64,000 nucleotides of DNA from Ignavibacteriales bacterium (GCA_020061355.1 JAGUYK010000006.1:62001-126000); one strand, 5' to 3'; counted from the first letter of the stretch, positions 7,682 through 17,194 are shown. Notes: generated by a model from the sequence alone, not told the origin. Made by a program: numbers and translations.

Positions 7682-8988
7682 AATTCTACAGTACAAATAA
7701 AAAATCCGAACCGGTAAGTTTTGAGAAGGCTGTAATGGCTGGTCTGGCAGATGACGGCGGGCTATTTATGCCGCAGTCAATTCCGGAACTGGATAAGAAT
7801 TTTATTGATCAATTGGAAAAACTGACATTTCAGGAAATTGCTTTTTTAATCGCACAAAAATTTATTGAAGATGAGATCAGCATATCAGATCTGGAAAAGA
7901 TTATATATGCGGCGATTAACTTCCCCGCCCCGTTAATTCCTCTTGATGATAAAATTTCCGTTCTTGAGTTATTTCACGGACCGACGCTTGCATTCAAGGA
8001 TTTCGGTGCGCGATTCATGGCTAAAGCAATGGGGCATTTTATTTCGAAACAGTACCGTGAGTTAAACATTCTCGTTGCAACTTCCGGTGATACCGGAAGC
8101 GCTGTTGCAAACGGTTTTTACGATACACCCGGAATAAATGTTTTTATTCTCTACCCAAAGGGAAAGGTAAGTCACATACAGGAGATGCAGCTTACAACAC
8201 TTGATAAAAATGTTACTGCTCTTGAAATAGATGGAACGTTTGATGACTGCCAGAGACTCGTTAAATCTTCATTTGTTGATACAGAGCTGAACAAGGTATT
8301 AACGCTTTCTTCCGCTAACTCAATAAATTTTGCTCGCTTACTGCCTCAAATGTTTTATTACTTCGAGGCGTATAAGCAGATTGAAAATAGATTTGGCGAA
8401 ATCTTTTTCTGTGTCCCGTCGGGCAATCTCGGAAATCTTACCGCTGGTTTAATTGCAAAAAAGATGGGTCTGCCTGTTACAAAATTCATTGCGGCAACAA
8501 ACGCCAACACCGGATTTGCTGAATATATAAGAACCGGAAGTTTCATCCCCCGCAATTCAATATTAACTTTTTCAAATGCTATGGATGTTGGAAACCCGAG
8601 TAACCTTGAGCGTATTCGCGAGCTCTACTTCAACAACATTTCCGATATTCAAAAAAATATTTATTCTGATTCTGCAGACGATATTGAAACTCTAAAAACT
8701 ATTAAGTCGGTTTACGATAAGCATGGCTACATTTTAGATCCGCACGGAGCCGTGGGTTACTTCGTTCTTAATAATTATTTACAGAATCACGGATCGAATA
8801 ATCGCTCTGCTGTTTTGTTAGAGACAGCTCACCCTGCAAAATTTCTGGATGTAATTGAAAAAGAAGTGAAACTAAACATTGAAATTCCGGAAAGATTAAT
8901 GAATTGTTTGAGCAAAGAGAAAAAATCGGTTCCTCTTTCGGCGAACTATAGTCAATTCAAAGACTATTTATTGAGTATAAAAAAATAA
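7678..8988 (+). CDS. thrC: Threonine synthase
   Basis: A 436-residue PLP-dependent enzyme that converts O-phosphohomoserine to threonine. The PLP lysine is predicted at residue 107 in GPTLAFKDFGARF, and the phosphate-binding ATSGDTGSA loop follows. An N-terminal Thr_synth_N domain (FYSTNKKSEPVSFEKAV) is present. Last gene of the operon. Homoserine dehydrogenase, the step between asd and thrB, is not encoded in this window. Confidence 0.94.
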   Translation: MKFYSTNKKSEPVSFEKAVMAGLADDGGLFMPQSIPELDKNFIDQLEKLTFQEIAFLIAQKFIEDEISISDLEKIIYAAINFPAPLIPLDDKISVLELFHGPTLAFKDFGARFMAKAMGHFISKQYRELNILVATSGDTGSAVANGFYDTPGINVFILYPKGKVSHIQEMQLTTLDKNVTALEIDGTFDDCQRLVKSSFVDTELNKVLTLSSANSINFARLLPQMFYYFEAYKQIENRFGEIFFCVPSGNLGNLTAGLIAKKMGLPVTKFIAATNANTGFAEYIRTGSFIPRNSILTFSNAMDVGNPSNLERIRELYFNNISDIQKNIYSDSADDIETLKTIKSVYDKHGYILDPHGAVGYFVLNNYLQNHGSNNRSAVLLETAHPAKFLDVIEKEVKLNIEIPERLMNCLSKEKKSVPLSANYSQFKDYLLSIKK

Positions 8989-9052
8989 CCTGTTAGTTAT
9001 TAAACTCCTGTTCCGAGCAGCTTGTCAAATCGTCAACGTTTAGGGACTTACT

Positions 9053-9850
9053 ATGAAAATCAGATCTATCTTAAAACTAACAATACTTCCCTTTCTATTA
9101 TTTGCTTTCAATAATTGCTCGAGTGTAAAAGAGGTTCAGAGCCTTCCGAACAATAACGAGGTAATAATTGACGGACTTAAAAATGATTGGGAAGGCAAGC
9201 TCAGTTTCGATAGCAAAGCAAAGATAGCTGTTGGATTCAAGAACGACGGAGAGAATTTATACATCTGCGTTACAACCAACGACCGCACTAACATGATGAA
9301 AATATTAAGACTCGGAATGACAATATGGCTTGAACCTGAGAGCAGTAATAAAAAGATCGGGATTAAGTATCCAATTGTTGATATGGAGAGGATGAGAGAT
9401 CTCCCTTTCGGGCAGGAAAATTTGAGTAATGAAAATCCGGAAGAGCGATTTTCAAAACTGATTGCAAACCAAAAAGAATTGTCTATTGTTAATGAAGACG
9501 ACTACCCGCTTTTTTTACTAAGCAGTAATGATGAAAATAATTTCTATGCAAAACTCGGTTTGACCCGTGAAAGTTTTGTTTACGAATTGAAAGTTCCCCT
9601 TTCGACAAACAGCCGTGCAAAATATTTCATCGAGGCGAAACCATCGGAAAAAATCAGCATCGGGATTGAAACGAATGAATTCAAGTTGGAGGCTCCAGGC
9701 GGAAGATCCGGCGTTGGAATGCAGCCTGGCGGTGGAAGACCATCAGGAGGAGGCGGTAGATCCGGAAGGATGCCGGGCGGCGGAAGAAATCAAGAAATGA
9801 ATTTTGAACAGATTAAATTATTGTTTGATGTTAAGCTGGCTGGAGGTTGA
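9053..9850 (+). CDS. Lipoprotein with CBM9-like fold and Gly/Arg-rich tail
   Basis: A 265-residue protein with a lipobox at Cys22 (FNNC). Residues about 35-200 start with VIIDGLKNDWEG and resemble the CBM9/DOMON-type beta sandwich common in Bacteroidota surface proteins. After about residue 218 comes a flexible tail rich in Gly, Arg and Pro with repeated GGGR words. The ligand is unknown. The start is supported by aggga upstream. It stands alone, 64 bases after thrC, and may be read through from that operon. Confidence 0.7.
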   Translation: MKIRSILKLTILPFLLFAFNNCSSVKEVQSLPNNNEVIIDGLKNDWEGKLSFDSKAKIAVGFKNDGENLYICVTTNDRTNMMKILRLGMTIWLEPESSNKKIGIKYPIVDMERMRDLPFGQENLSNENPEERFSKLIANQKELSIVNEDDYPLFLLSSNDENNFYAKLGLTRESFVYELKVPLSTNSRAKYFIEAKPSEKISIGIETNEFKLEAPGGRSGVGMQPGGGRPSGGGGRSGRMPGGGRNQEMNFEQIKLLFDVKLAGG

Positions 9851-10029
9851 GTTTAGTATTTAGTTCACAGTATTTAGTAAGCAGTAATAATTCTTTGTTT
9901 GATCCTTTCTTTTTATTGATCATTGTTTGGTTATTAGTTCTTGGTTATTTGGTTATTGATCTCCTAAAGAGAAAATTATTTATTGAATACCGATCGAACC
10001 TCAATTAATTTATCGCAAGATATTTGATA
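9851..10029. other. Low-complexity gap
   Basis: Holds word-like repeats (tttagtatttagttcac, ggttattagttcttggttat, ttggttattgatc). No gene or clear terminator seen. Confidence 0.4.
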
Positions 10030-11607
10030 CTATTTCATTAAAACCATTTTCTTTGTAAATACAAAACCTCCCACCTTCAACTGATAAAAATAAACCCCGG
10101 AAGAGAATTGAGAATTTAGAATTGAGAATTCAGAATGATGCAATCCGGTAGGCATGAATTCATCGACAAGAATTGATATCTCTCTCCCCCGTATATCATA
10201 AACTTTTAATTCTACATGGCTTCCGGCTGCCAACCGATAACTGATAACCGTGGCTGGATTAAATGGGTTTGGGTAGTTCTGTTCAAGACGATAATCAGTA
10301 ATTAGCTCATCAAATATACCGACAGATGTACCTGTCCCGTTCGATCTTCCTTTTGTATAGTCGGTGACAATTTTCCAGTTCGTACTTCCATCCGGTATTC
10401 TTGCATATGTCTCTCCAGCTGCAAGCGCTGGAAATACTACGTCATCAATAACAGCTCCAGTCCCGTCTTCGAGCCATACTTCTTCACCATTATTAGAAAG
10501 TCCAAAATCACTTAATTCAGATCCATCGGTTACAATTACATAAAATCCTTTTGCTGGAATTACCGCACCGGACGGGAATCCTTTTTTATCTTTAGTTCCT
10601 CCTTTGGCACCGCTGTCATAAATTTTATATCCGCTTAAATCAACATCATTGCTCGATAAATTGTAAAGTTCAATCCAATCAGGTTCTGTTACAGTGCCTC
10701 TTGAATAAATTTCATTCATTACAATAGAGTATCCAACCAGATTCGATTTTCCCTTGGTGTAATCTTTCACAATTCTCCAACTAGTCGTTCCATCGGGAAT
10801 CCGTGCATATGTTTCGCCCGCGGCAAGAGCGGGAAAGAGAACATCATCAATTACTGCGCCGGTTTGATCCTCGAGCCATACCTCTTCTCCATTATTCGAA
10901 AGTCCGAAATCACTTGCTTCCGATCCATCGGTTACAATTACATAAAATCCTTTTGCTGGAATTACCGCACCGGACGGGAATCCTTTTTTATCCTTAGTGC
11001 CTCCCTTTGCACCGCTGTCGTAAATCTTATAACCGCTTATATCAACATCATTGCTCGATAAATTGTAAAGTTCAATCCAGTCAGGTTCTTCCGCTGTGCC
11101 CCTCGAAAAAATTTCATTCATTACAACAGAGATTGAACCCCATCCGTTGGATGTTCCCTTCGTATATTCGGTAACTATTTTCCAGTTTGGGCTTCCGTCC
11201 GGAATCCTTGCATAGGTTTCACCTGCAGCTAATGGTGGAAAGCTAAGACTATCTATTAAAGCTCCTGATTCATTCTCGAGCCAAACTGCTTCCCCGTTAT
11301 TTGAAAGTCCGAAGTCACTCGCCTCCGATCCATCGGTTACAATTACATAAAATCCTTTGGCGGGAATTATAGCGCCGGACGGGAATCCTTTTTTATCCTT
11401 CGTTCCCCCTCGTGCACCGCTGTCATAAATTTTATACCCGCTAATATCAATTTCTGAGTCGGAATTATTATATAATTCGATCCAGTCGGGTTCTGTAGCT
11501 GTACCTCTTGAAAAAACTTCATTCATTAGAACCGATGATTGAGTGTAACTCTTTGATGCCGAAATCAATAATAGTATAGATGCAGTTAGAATAAATAATC
11601 GTTTCAT
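10030..11607 (-). CDS. Triple lamin-tail-domain protein with T9SS sorting domain
   Basis: A 525-residue secreted protein: signal peptide (about 1-22), three tandem lamin-tail domains starting near residues 25, 160 and 295, each with MNE.FSRGT, EPDWIELYN and SGYKIYDSG, then a type IX secretion C-terminal domain (NYPNPFNPATVISY to the end, FTKKMVLMK). The three domains are nearly identical at about 405-bp spacing, which indicates recent duplication. It lies 23 bases downstream of a predicted nuclease lipoprotein. Lamin-tail domains often accompany extracellular nucleases, so surface nucleic-acid binding or scavenging is an inference. The segment SEFSILNSQFSSG is encoded by a gaattc-like word repeat at 10101-10140. 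Confidence 0.88.
   Translation of the reverse strand: MKRLFILTASILLLISASKSYTQSSVLMNEVFSRGTATEPDWIELYNNSDSEIDISGYKIYDSGARGGTKDKKGFPSGAIIPAKGFYVIVTDGSEASDFGLSNNGEAVWLENESGALIDSLSFPPLAAGETYARIPDGSPNWKIVTEYTKGTSNGWGSISVVMNEIFSRGTAEEPDWIELYNLSSNDVDISGYKIYDSGAKGGTKDKKGFPSGAVIPAKGFYVIVTDGSEASDFGLSNNGEEVWLEDQTGAVIDDVLFPALAAGETYARIPDGTTSWRIVKDYTKGKSNLVGYSIVMNEIYSRGTVTEPDWIELYNLSSNDVDLSGYKIYDSGAKGGTKDKKGFPSGAVIPAKGFYVIVTDGSELSDFGLSNNGEEVWLEDGTGAVIDDVVFPALAAGETYARIPDGSTNWKIVTDYTKGRSNGTGTSVGIFDELITDYRLEQNYPNPFNPATVISYRLAAGSHVELKVYDIRGREISILVDEFMPTGLHHSEFSILNSQFSSGVYFYQLKVGGFVFTKKMVLMK
10310..11530 (-). repeat. Three tandem copies of about 405 bp within the lamin-tail gene
   Basis: The phrase coding for MNEI/VFSRGT recurs at about 11510, 11105 and 10702. 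Blocks such as ccggacgggaatccttttt are identical in all three copies. High DNA identity makes the array prone to unit gain or loss. Confidence 0.8.
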
Positions 11608-11630
11608 AACTAATTCCTTTCATTAAAATA

Positions 11631-12470
11631 TTATTCATCATGTTTATAAAATCTGTTCTCAATGATATCCTGAAGTTCCCCACTAAGATTAGATAAAAAA
11701 TCATACCCCGATGAGTTTTCGATTCTCCTAATTGTCGTCACATATTTCTGCCACTTTTCATTTCTAACACCGGCAATATTGGGCATCATAACAGCAATAA
11801 CGGCAGTTGAATCTGTAATTGATTCTATTGACTCGCCATTATTTAATACAACAATTATCTTAAAACAGCTGTCGGGAATGGCAACTGCATTTTTAACTCT
11901 ATTCTCCGTATGGAAAACGCCGCCTGCGATTACAAACAATTCTTTCTTCTCCTTCTTACACAGGTCTTCACAGTAGTTTTCGAGTTTCAACCAGATCCCT
12001 CTATTCAAATCCGGATGCTGCGGAAGAATGTTTGTCAATAGAAAAGTTGCCTTATTGTCATCAACCGTTCTTGTACGCTCCTCACTTCGAACCATGTGTC
12101 CGCGGTCGTAACCGGAGTTAGTGTAATCAGAATGTTTTACTTTATAACATGAATCGGGCAACGAAGTATCGGTTATAAAACTACGTAAGTATCTTGGTGT
12201 ATCTCCATACCAGGAACTGTCAAGATTCCAGCTGACCCAATTTGCTGCATTTCTATATGGGTTATAACTCAGTACATATTGTGTCCGCAGAATCAGGTAA
12301 TCGTCTGTTGAATCCTTATCGACTGGAATTCCGAGAGCAACATTAACGTTATTACTCCCAAAGATATTTAGACCGCTCGACTGCTGATTTGTAGATTGAT
12401 AAGAAGGAGAGCAAGAAGAAAATATCAATACTAATAGAAAGGATCCTATCAGAAACAAATATTTTTTCAT
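11631..12470 (-). CDS. DNA/RNA non-specific endonuclease, lipoprotein
   Basis: A 279-residue protein with a lipobox at Cys20 (IFSSC), so anchored to the cell envelope. The catalytic motif DRGHM is at residues 122-126, followed by the conserved Asn region (LTNILPQHPDLNRGIW), the standard signature of NUC1/Serratia-type beta-beta-alpha-metal nucleases. It is the first gene of a pair with the lamin-tail protein. Likely role: degrading extracellular nucleic acid for nutrition or biofilm remodelling. Confidence 0.9.
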   Translation of the reverse strand: MKKYLFLIGSFLLVLIFSSCSPSYQSTNQQSSGLNIFGSNNVNVALGIPVDKDSTDDYLILRTQYVLSYNPYRNAANWVSWNLDSSWYGDTPRYLRSFITDTSLPDSCYKVKHSDYTNSGYDRGHMVRSEERTRTVDDNKATFLLTNILPQHPDLNRGIWLKLENYCEDLCKKEKKELFVIAGGVFHTENRVKNAVAIPDSCFKIIVVLNNGESIESITDSTAVIAVMMPNIAGVRNEKWQKYVTTIRRIENSSGYDFLSNLSGELQDIIENRFYKHDE

Positions 12471-12595
12471 TTCACATATCGATTTTGGTTTATAATAATA
12501 ACCGATCGCTTAGTCGGGAAGAAGTTTTAATATCTGTGAGTATGGAAAGTGATGTGTATTTAATATGATTAAGGATAACCGAATCTCACACGTAC

Positions 12596-13219
12596 TCACG
12601 TCCCGTTTTTTTCTGTTGAACTGCCAACCATTCTCATATCAAACGGAGACAGTTCCGATACTTCCATGCGAACATTTAATTCTCGGATCAATTCCTTAAT
12701 TGTTTTTATTTCAGCTTCGTTGATATGTAATCTGTGCTTTAACATAGAAAGACTTGTAAATGCAATTTTTCCCGATTCTCTTTCAAATGTAAAAATTTGT
12801 TTTCTAATATCGAAGGCAGTACTTTCAAGGCGTTCAAGTTTTTTCTTCAGCTTTATAAGAATTTCATTCTTGCTTAAATTGTGCATTAATAGAATTCCAA
12901 TATCGAAGTTAGTGGGAGAATAATTATCCTCTGATATAAAATCCGTAATTGACTCCTGGAGTTCGAATTCTCCTTCCGGGGCAATCTTATAAATCGTTTT
13001 CTCCGGTAAATTCCCGGATTTCTCGATTCGACCGTTGATCAAACCCTTCTTCTTAAGATTGTTTATTGTTGCATAGACTGTAGAATCGGCTAATGGAAAC
13101 CATTTCTTAGTCTGTAAATACTCGAGCATCTTAGTTATTTCGTACGGATTTCTTTCCTGCTCAGAAAGAATACCAAGTATCAAGGTTGCTAATTTTGAAA
13201 GCATTCTAAATAAATCCAC
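12596..13219 (-). CDS. PadR family transcriptional regulator
   Basis: A 207-residue protein. Residues about 10-90 form a PadR winged helix (LILGILSEQERNPYEITKML, TVYATINNLKKKGLI). The C-terminal half is a charged, likely coiled-coil dimerisation region, as in long PadR (Vir-type) proteins. It is upstream of the nuclease/lamin-tail pair on the same strand, with a 125-base gap, so it may control that pair; this is inference. A start five codons later (M6) is possible. Confidence 0.85.
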   Translation of the reverse strand: MDLFRMLSKLATLILGILSEQERNPYEITKMLEYLQTKKWFPLADSTVYATINNLKKKGLINGRIEKSGNLPEKTIYKIAPEGEFELQESITDFISEDNYSPTNFDIGILLMHNLSKNEILIKLKKKLERLESTAFDIRKQIFTFERESGKIAFTSLSMLKHRLHINEAEIKTIKELIRELNVRMEVSELSPFDMRMVGSSTEKNGT

Positions 13220-13275
13220 TCTTGAATTAAAGTAGTATAAAAATAGAGGACAAAAATGAAGTTGTCAAACGAAAT

Positions 13276-14400
13276 TTATAATAAAATTGAATCCAGGAGG
13301 GATTCGTCATTTACGAAATCTTCAAAGTTATGGACAATGAATTTCGCATTTTTACTCAAAGATTTATAATTCAACTCAAGCGATTCTTTCTTTTTAGGGT
13401 TTATTACGATTAACTCTTTGTCAGAATTAACATGCTTTTTGAACAATGCTTTAACATGTACGTCGGCATTTGATAGTGAGTATCCTACAAACACAATTTT
13501 CTTAGCATTTCTAATTTCCCGTGATGCTTCCATCATCAATTGAGAAATAATGGGATGATGAAGAATTTTCAAATAACTCGGCGGGACTATTAGTGTCTGG
13601 AATTCAGTTCCGTCAATAGGACAAATATATTCGTATTCCTGCTTGTCGGGATAAGTATAACCTAAAAACTTTCCTTTGTTCAGATCTATATTCCGGTCCC
13701 ATGGTGTTAGTAACGTCTGGTTGCAGCAGTTGCAATATTTCCAGTTAAGGCTGCCGTGTAATTTTAAAATTTTGAATGGCAGCGGGTTCTCATTTTCATC
13801 AACAAACACCGGTTCTTTCGGATTCACCCAAAAATTATACTGTTTTATTTGCGGTAGTTTTTCATAATTCATGAATGGAATACTGTAATCAATATAACCA
13901 TGTTTTTTAAATAGATGATCGAAAGCTTGCTCTAGCAACGTATCATAATTAAGCGTGATAATAGACGTATTAGGATTTTTGTTTATGATAGAATTCCAGA
14001 AGAGTTGATAATAATGGCTCGTTTTATCTGTCTGCAGATTTACAACGTAATGAATTAATTTAATTAAATACTCTTTTATTTCGCGAAGTCTTTGATTAGA
14101 ATACTTTACATTAAGGCTTTCGTTTTGTTGAATAAAATAATCGAGAAAGCCGAACACAGCCTCCAGCTGCGGAAATTGATTTGTTTCTGTATTGAATTCA
14201 AAATTATCCTTAATGAAATCATTAATAATTTTACCGATTTCAGAATTTTCTATCTCTTCAATCTTGCCCGAAATAATGATCGGTAGAGTATCTCTTTGAA
14301 GCGGAACGCCATCTGGTCTTGAGGCTCCGGCTCCAAGAACAAAGACTACATCTCTTTCCGCAGAGTATTGAAGAAATTTTTGCGTTTTCACGTTCACCAA
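13276..14400 (-). CDS. SIR2-like domain protein
   Basis: A 374-residue protein with a SIR2-type NAD-binding fold: GAGAS at residues 23-27, the NYDTLLEQAF segment near 150, and the presumed catalytic His in LKLHGSLNW near residue 215. A CNCC / ICPIDG cysteine set follows that could bind zinc, and GYSLSNAD lies near 310. This belongs to the SIR2_2-like family, members of which work as NADases in antiphage systems (Thoeris, DSR, SIR2-HerA). No HerA, TIR or Argonaute partner is next to it. It sits alone between PadR and rsmG. Confidence 0.85.
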   Translation of the reverse strand: MVNVKTQKFLQYSAERDVVFVLGAGASRPDGVPLQRDTLPIIISGKIEEIENSEIGKIINDFIKDNFEFNTETNQFPQLEAVFGFLDYFIQQNESLNVKYSNQRLREIKEYLIKLIHYVVNLQTDKTSHYYQLFWNSIINKNPNTSIITLNYDTLLEQAFDHLFKKHGYIDYSIPFMNYEKLPQIKQYNFWVNPKEPVFVDENENPLPFKILKLHGSLNWKYCNCCNQTLLTPWDRNIDLNKGKFLGYTYPDKQEYEYICPIDGTEFQTLIVPPSYLKILHHPIISQLMMEASREIRNAKKIVFVGYSLSNADVHVKALFKKHVNSDKELIVINPKKKESLELNYKSLSKNAKFIVHNFEDFVNDESLLDSILL

Positions 14401-14513
14401 TAAAATTCATCTGCAAAATAAATATTTGGAATCTTAAATACAGGTATATCTTCAATAATGAAAGTGAAAACAGATGATCATAGAGGGATAATAATTTTTA
14501 GGATGCCGGGGAT

Positions 14514-15197
14514 TTATTTTGTCAATTCAATTAGAATCAACTTCTTCCCTTTTTCGTTTCTTGCATTGTTTGGCTTATAAGTAAGTTCAAATACAGTAGA
14601 CTTTTTTAGATTTGATTTATACTTAAGTTCGGCAGTCTTGAATTCATCGCTAAGGTCGCCTCCCTTCATTGAAATTATATATCCTTTCTCTTTAATTAAG
14701 GGAAGAGCATAACGGAAAAGAATAATAAGCGGAACTGTTGCTCTACTCACAATTAGATCGAAAGAATTAGCATATTTCTGTTTAAATTCTTCGCTTTCAA
14801 CTCTGAAATTTTCTGCAACAATATTATTTAGTTTAAGTTTACTAATAAACTCTTTTACAGCTTCAATTTTCTTTGCCGTTGAATCAACCAGAACCCCTCT
14901 AAGCATTGGGCGTGTAATCGCCAAAGGTATGCCCGGAAAACCTCCGCCGGTGCCGATATCTAAAAATTTTAATGCTTTGGGAGGCAAATATTCCGAAACT
15001 AATGCTGAAAGAAAGACGTGATTTTCAATAATCTTGGGGATGTCCCTTCGAGAGATTAGATTAACTTTTGAATTTTTTTGAGTTACGAGAAGTGCAAAGT
15101 TTGCAAGCCTTTCTAGCTGATATTCATCGGGATTAAGACTATTTTCCCAAAAGAGCATCTTTAGCTCACGTAAGTACTGCTCTTGAAGATCCAACAA
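14514..15197 (-). CDS. rsmG: 16S rRNA (guanine527-N7)-methyltransferase
   Basis: A 227-residue RsmG (GidB). The SAM motif LDIGTGGGFPGIPLAI starts at residue 79, and KVNLISRRD near residue 43 matches the family substrate region. It starts 12 bases after mnmG ends, so the two genes are co-transcribed. The usual parAB neighbours seen in many origin regions are not downstream here. Confidence 0.95.
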   Translation of the reverse strand: MLDLQEQYLRELKMLFWENSLNPDEYQLERLANFALLVTQKNSKVNLISRRDIPKIIENHVFLSALVSEYLPPKALKFLDIGTGGGFPGIPLAITRPMLRGVLVDSTAKKIEAVKEFISKLKLNNIVAENFRVESEEFKQKYANSFDLIVSRATVPLIILFRYALPLIKEKGYIISMKGGDLSDEFKTAELKYKSNLKKSTVFELTYKPNNARNEKGKKLILIELTK

Positions 15198-15209
15198 GCC
15201 CTCTAAAAA

Positions 15210-17084
15210 TTAGCTCTTCAAATATACTAATAAAACAGAAATATCTGAAGGCGTTACACCGGAGATTCGTGATGCCTGCGCTATGGATCTTGGCTTTACC
15301 TTACTAAGTTTTTCGCGTCCCTCCGTTGAAATAGATTTTAAATTAGAGTAATTGAAATTTAATGGTATTAACAGGTCCTCAAGCCGATTCATCTTTTCAA
15401 TTAAATCCAGCTGCCTTTGAATATAACCACTGTATTTAGTTTCTATTTCAATTTGTTCGAGCACCCTATTATCATTTAACAGCTGATTCAAGTCCTCACT
15501 GCCATTCTTTACTATCTCCAATAGATCTCTTAACGAAACTTCCGGACGTCTTACAATTTTTTCAATTGTTTCTGCATTATCCATCGGTGTTGTTTCAATA
15601 CTCTCCAGATAAGGATTAACCTGCGAAGGAGTAATTTTTGATTTACTTATTAGATCCTTTGATTTTGTAATCAATATTTCTCTTCGAGCTAATTCATTAA
15701 ACATATCCCGGGATATTAATCCAAACTCAAAACCGTACTTCATTAATCTCCTATCCGCATTATCCTGTCGCAGAACCAATCTGTGCTCGGCGCGTGAAGT
15801 AAACATTCTATAAGGTTCATTCGTTGATTTGCCGACAAGATCATCAATCAAAACCCCCACATATGCTTCACTTCGCTTAAGAATAAATTCTCCTCTTTTT
15901 TGAATTTTCAAAGCTGCATTAATTCCAGCAACGAGTCCCTGTCCGGCAGCTTCTTCGTAACCCGAGGTTCCATTAACCTGCCCGGCAAAGTAGAGACCTT
16001 CTATTAATTTTGTTTCAAGAGTTAAATCAACCTGATAAGGCGGAAAGTAATCATATTCAACAGCATAACCGGGACGGACCATCTTTGCTTCTTCCAATCC
16101 TTTAATATTTGCAAGAGCTTCGAGCTGAATTTCAGCTGGTAACGAGGTTGCAAAACCATTTAAGTAGATCAAATCGGAATCAAGCCCTTCCGGTTCCAAG
16201 AACAATTGATGCCTTTCTTTATCACTAAATCTTTTTACTTTATCTTCAATAGACGGACAGTATCGCGGTCCAATCCCTGAAATAAGTCCTGTGTACATTG
16301 GTGAGTGGTCAAATCCCTTTTCAAGAATACCGTGAACTTTTTTATCAGTATAAGTAATGTAACAACTAAGTTGAGTTAGATATGGGAAGTTTTCTTTTGA
16401 CGTTCTTCGCGAGAATGGTAACGGAGGAATATCTCCCGGTTGTTCCTCTAATATTGACCAATTAATTGAGTTTTTATGCAGACGAGGTGGTGTTCCCGTT
16501 TTTAGTCTCCCTGATTCAAATCCCATTTTTAAAAGGGATTCTGTTAAACCGATTGAAGGTCGTTCTCCAAATCTTCCTCCCGCTGTCGCTTGAAGACCTG
16601 TATGCATCAATCCATTTAAAAATGTACCTGAACAAACAATTAGAGCTTTACACTTTATATAATTTCCCTTCGCAGTTCTGACTCCTATAATTTTCTTATC
16701 CTCTTCAATTGCTTCAATTACAGAATCCTCAATAATTTCAAGATTCTCAGTTGATTCAACAAATTGAGAGGCAATTTTTGAATATATTTTCCGATCATTT
16801 TGACTTCTCCCCGCCCAAACGGCCGGTCCTTTTGATTTGTTAAGTGTTCTAAACTGTATTCCCGTTAGATCGGCAATCAAGCCCATAACACCGCCAAGTG
16901 CATCGATTTCGTGAACTAAATGCCCTTTTGCACTTCCGCCAATTGCAGGATTACAAGACAATCGCCCAAATGCAGACTTATCCATGGTTACTACACCCAC
17001 AGAGCAGTCCATTTTAGCTGCCGCAATTGCTGCTTCTATGCCAGCGTGTCCACCACCGACAACTACTATATCAATTTCCTTCAT
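15210..17084 (-). CDS. mnmG: tRNA uridine-5-carboxymethylaminomethyl modification enzyme MnmG
   Basis: A 624-residue FAD protein (GidA) that with MnmE makes the cmnm5U34 modification of tRNA wobble uridine. The FAD dinucleotide fold GGGHAGIEAA is at the N-terminus, the catalytic Cys-containing SCNPAIGG lies near residue 45, GTFLNGLMH near 150 is present, and the C-terminal helical domain ends with SGVTPSDISVLLVYL. The length is normal. The flanking gap to mnmE carries two parS-like sites. Confidence 0.96.
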   Translation of the reverse strand: MKEIDIVVVGGGHAGIEAAIAAAKMDCSVGVVTMDKSAFGRLSCNPAIGGSAKGHLVHEIDALGGVMGLIADLTGIQFRTLNKSKGPAVWAGRSQNDRKIYSKIASQFVESTENLEIIEDSVIEAIEEDKKIIGVRTAKGNYIKCKALIVCSGTFLNGLMHTGLQATAGGRFGERPSIGLTESLLKMGFESGRLKTGTPPRLHKNSINWSILEEQPGDIPPLPFSRRTSKENFPYLTQLSCYITYTDKKVHGILEKGFDHSPMYTGLISGIGPRYCPSIEDKVKRFSDKERHQLFLEPEGLDSDLIYLNGFATSLPAEIQLEALANIKGLEEAKMVRPGYAVEYDYFPPYQVDLTLETKLIEGLYFAGQVNGTSGYEEAAGQGLVAGINAALKIQKRGEFILKRSEAYVGVLIDDLVGKSTNEPYRMFTSRAEHRLVLRQDNADRRLMKYGFEFGLISRDMFNELARREILITKSKDLISKSKITPSQVNPYLESIETTPMDNAETIEKIVRRPEVSLRDLLEIVKNGSEDLNQLLNDNRVLEQIEIETKYSGYIQRQLDLIEKMNRLEDLLIPLNFNYSNLKSISTEGREKLSKVKPRSIAQASRISGVTPSDISVLLVYLKS

Positions 17085-17095
17085 AATTATCTTTC

Positions 17096-17111
17096 TGTTT
17101 CACATGAAACG
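17096..17111. promoter_or_regulatory. parS-like site 1
   Basis: TGTTTCACATGAAACG matches the bacterial parS consensus TGTTTCACGTGAAACA at 14 of 16 positions. It lies just upstream of the mnmG start codon. It is a candidate ParB binding site; the gidA region is a classic parS location near oriC. Confidence 0.65.
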
Positions 17112-17194
17112 GGCTGAATACAAATCAATGAGCTAAGAGAGTTGAGTATTCTTTAAATATTATCTTTAAGCTCCACACTCTTCACTATTTTTTC

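Noticed and set aside
10803-11061. Plus-strand ORFs inside the lamin-tail gene
   Set aside because: They are antisense to a clear coding region and arise from the repeat structure of that gene.
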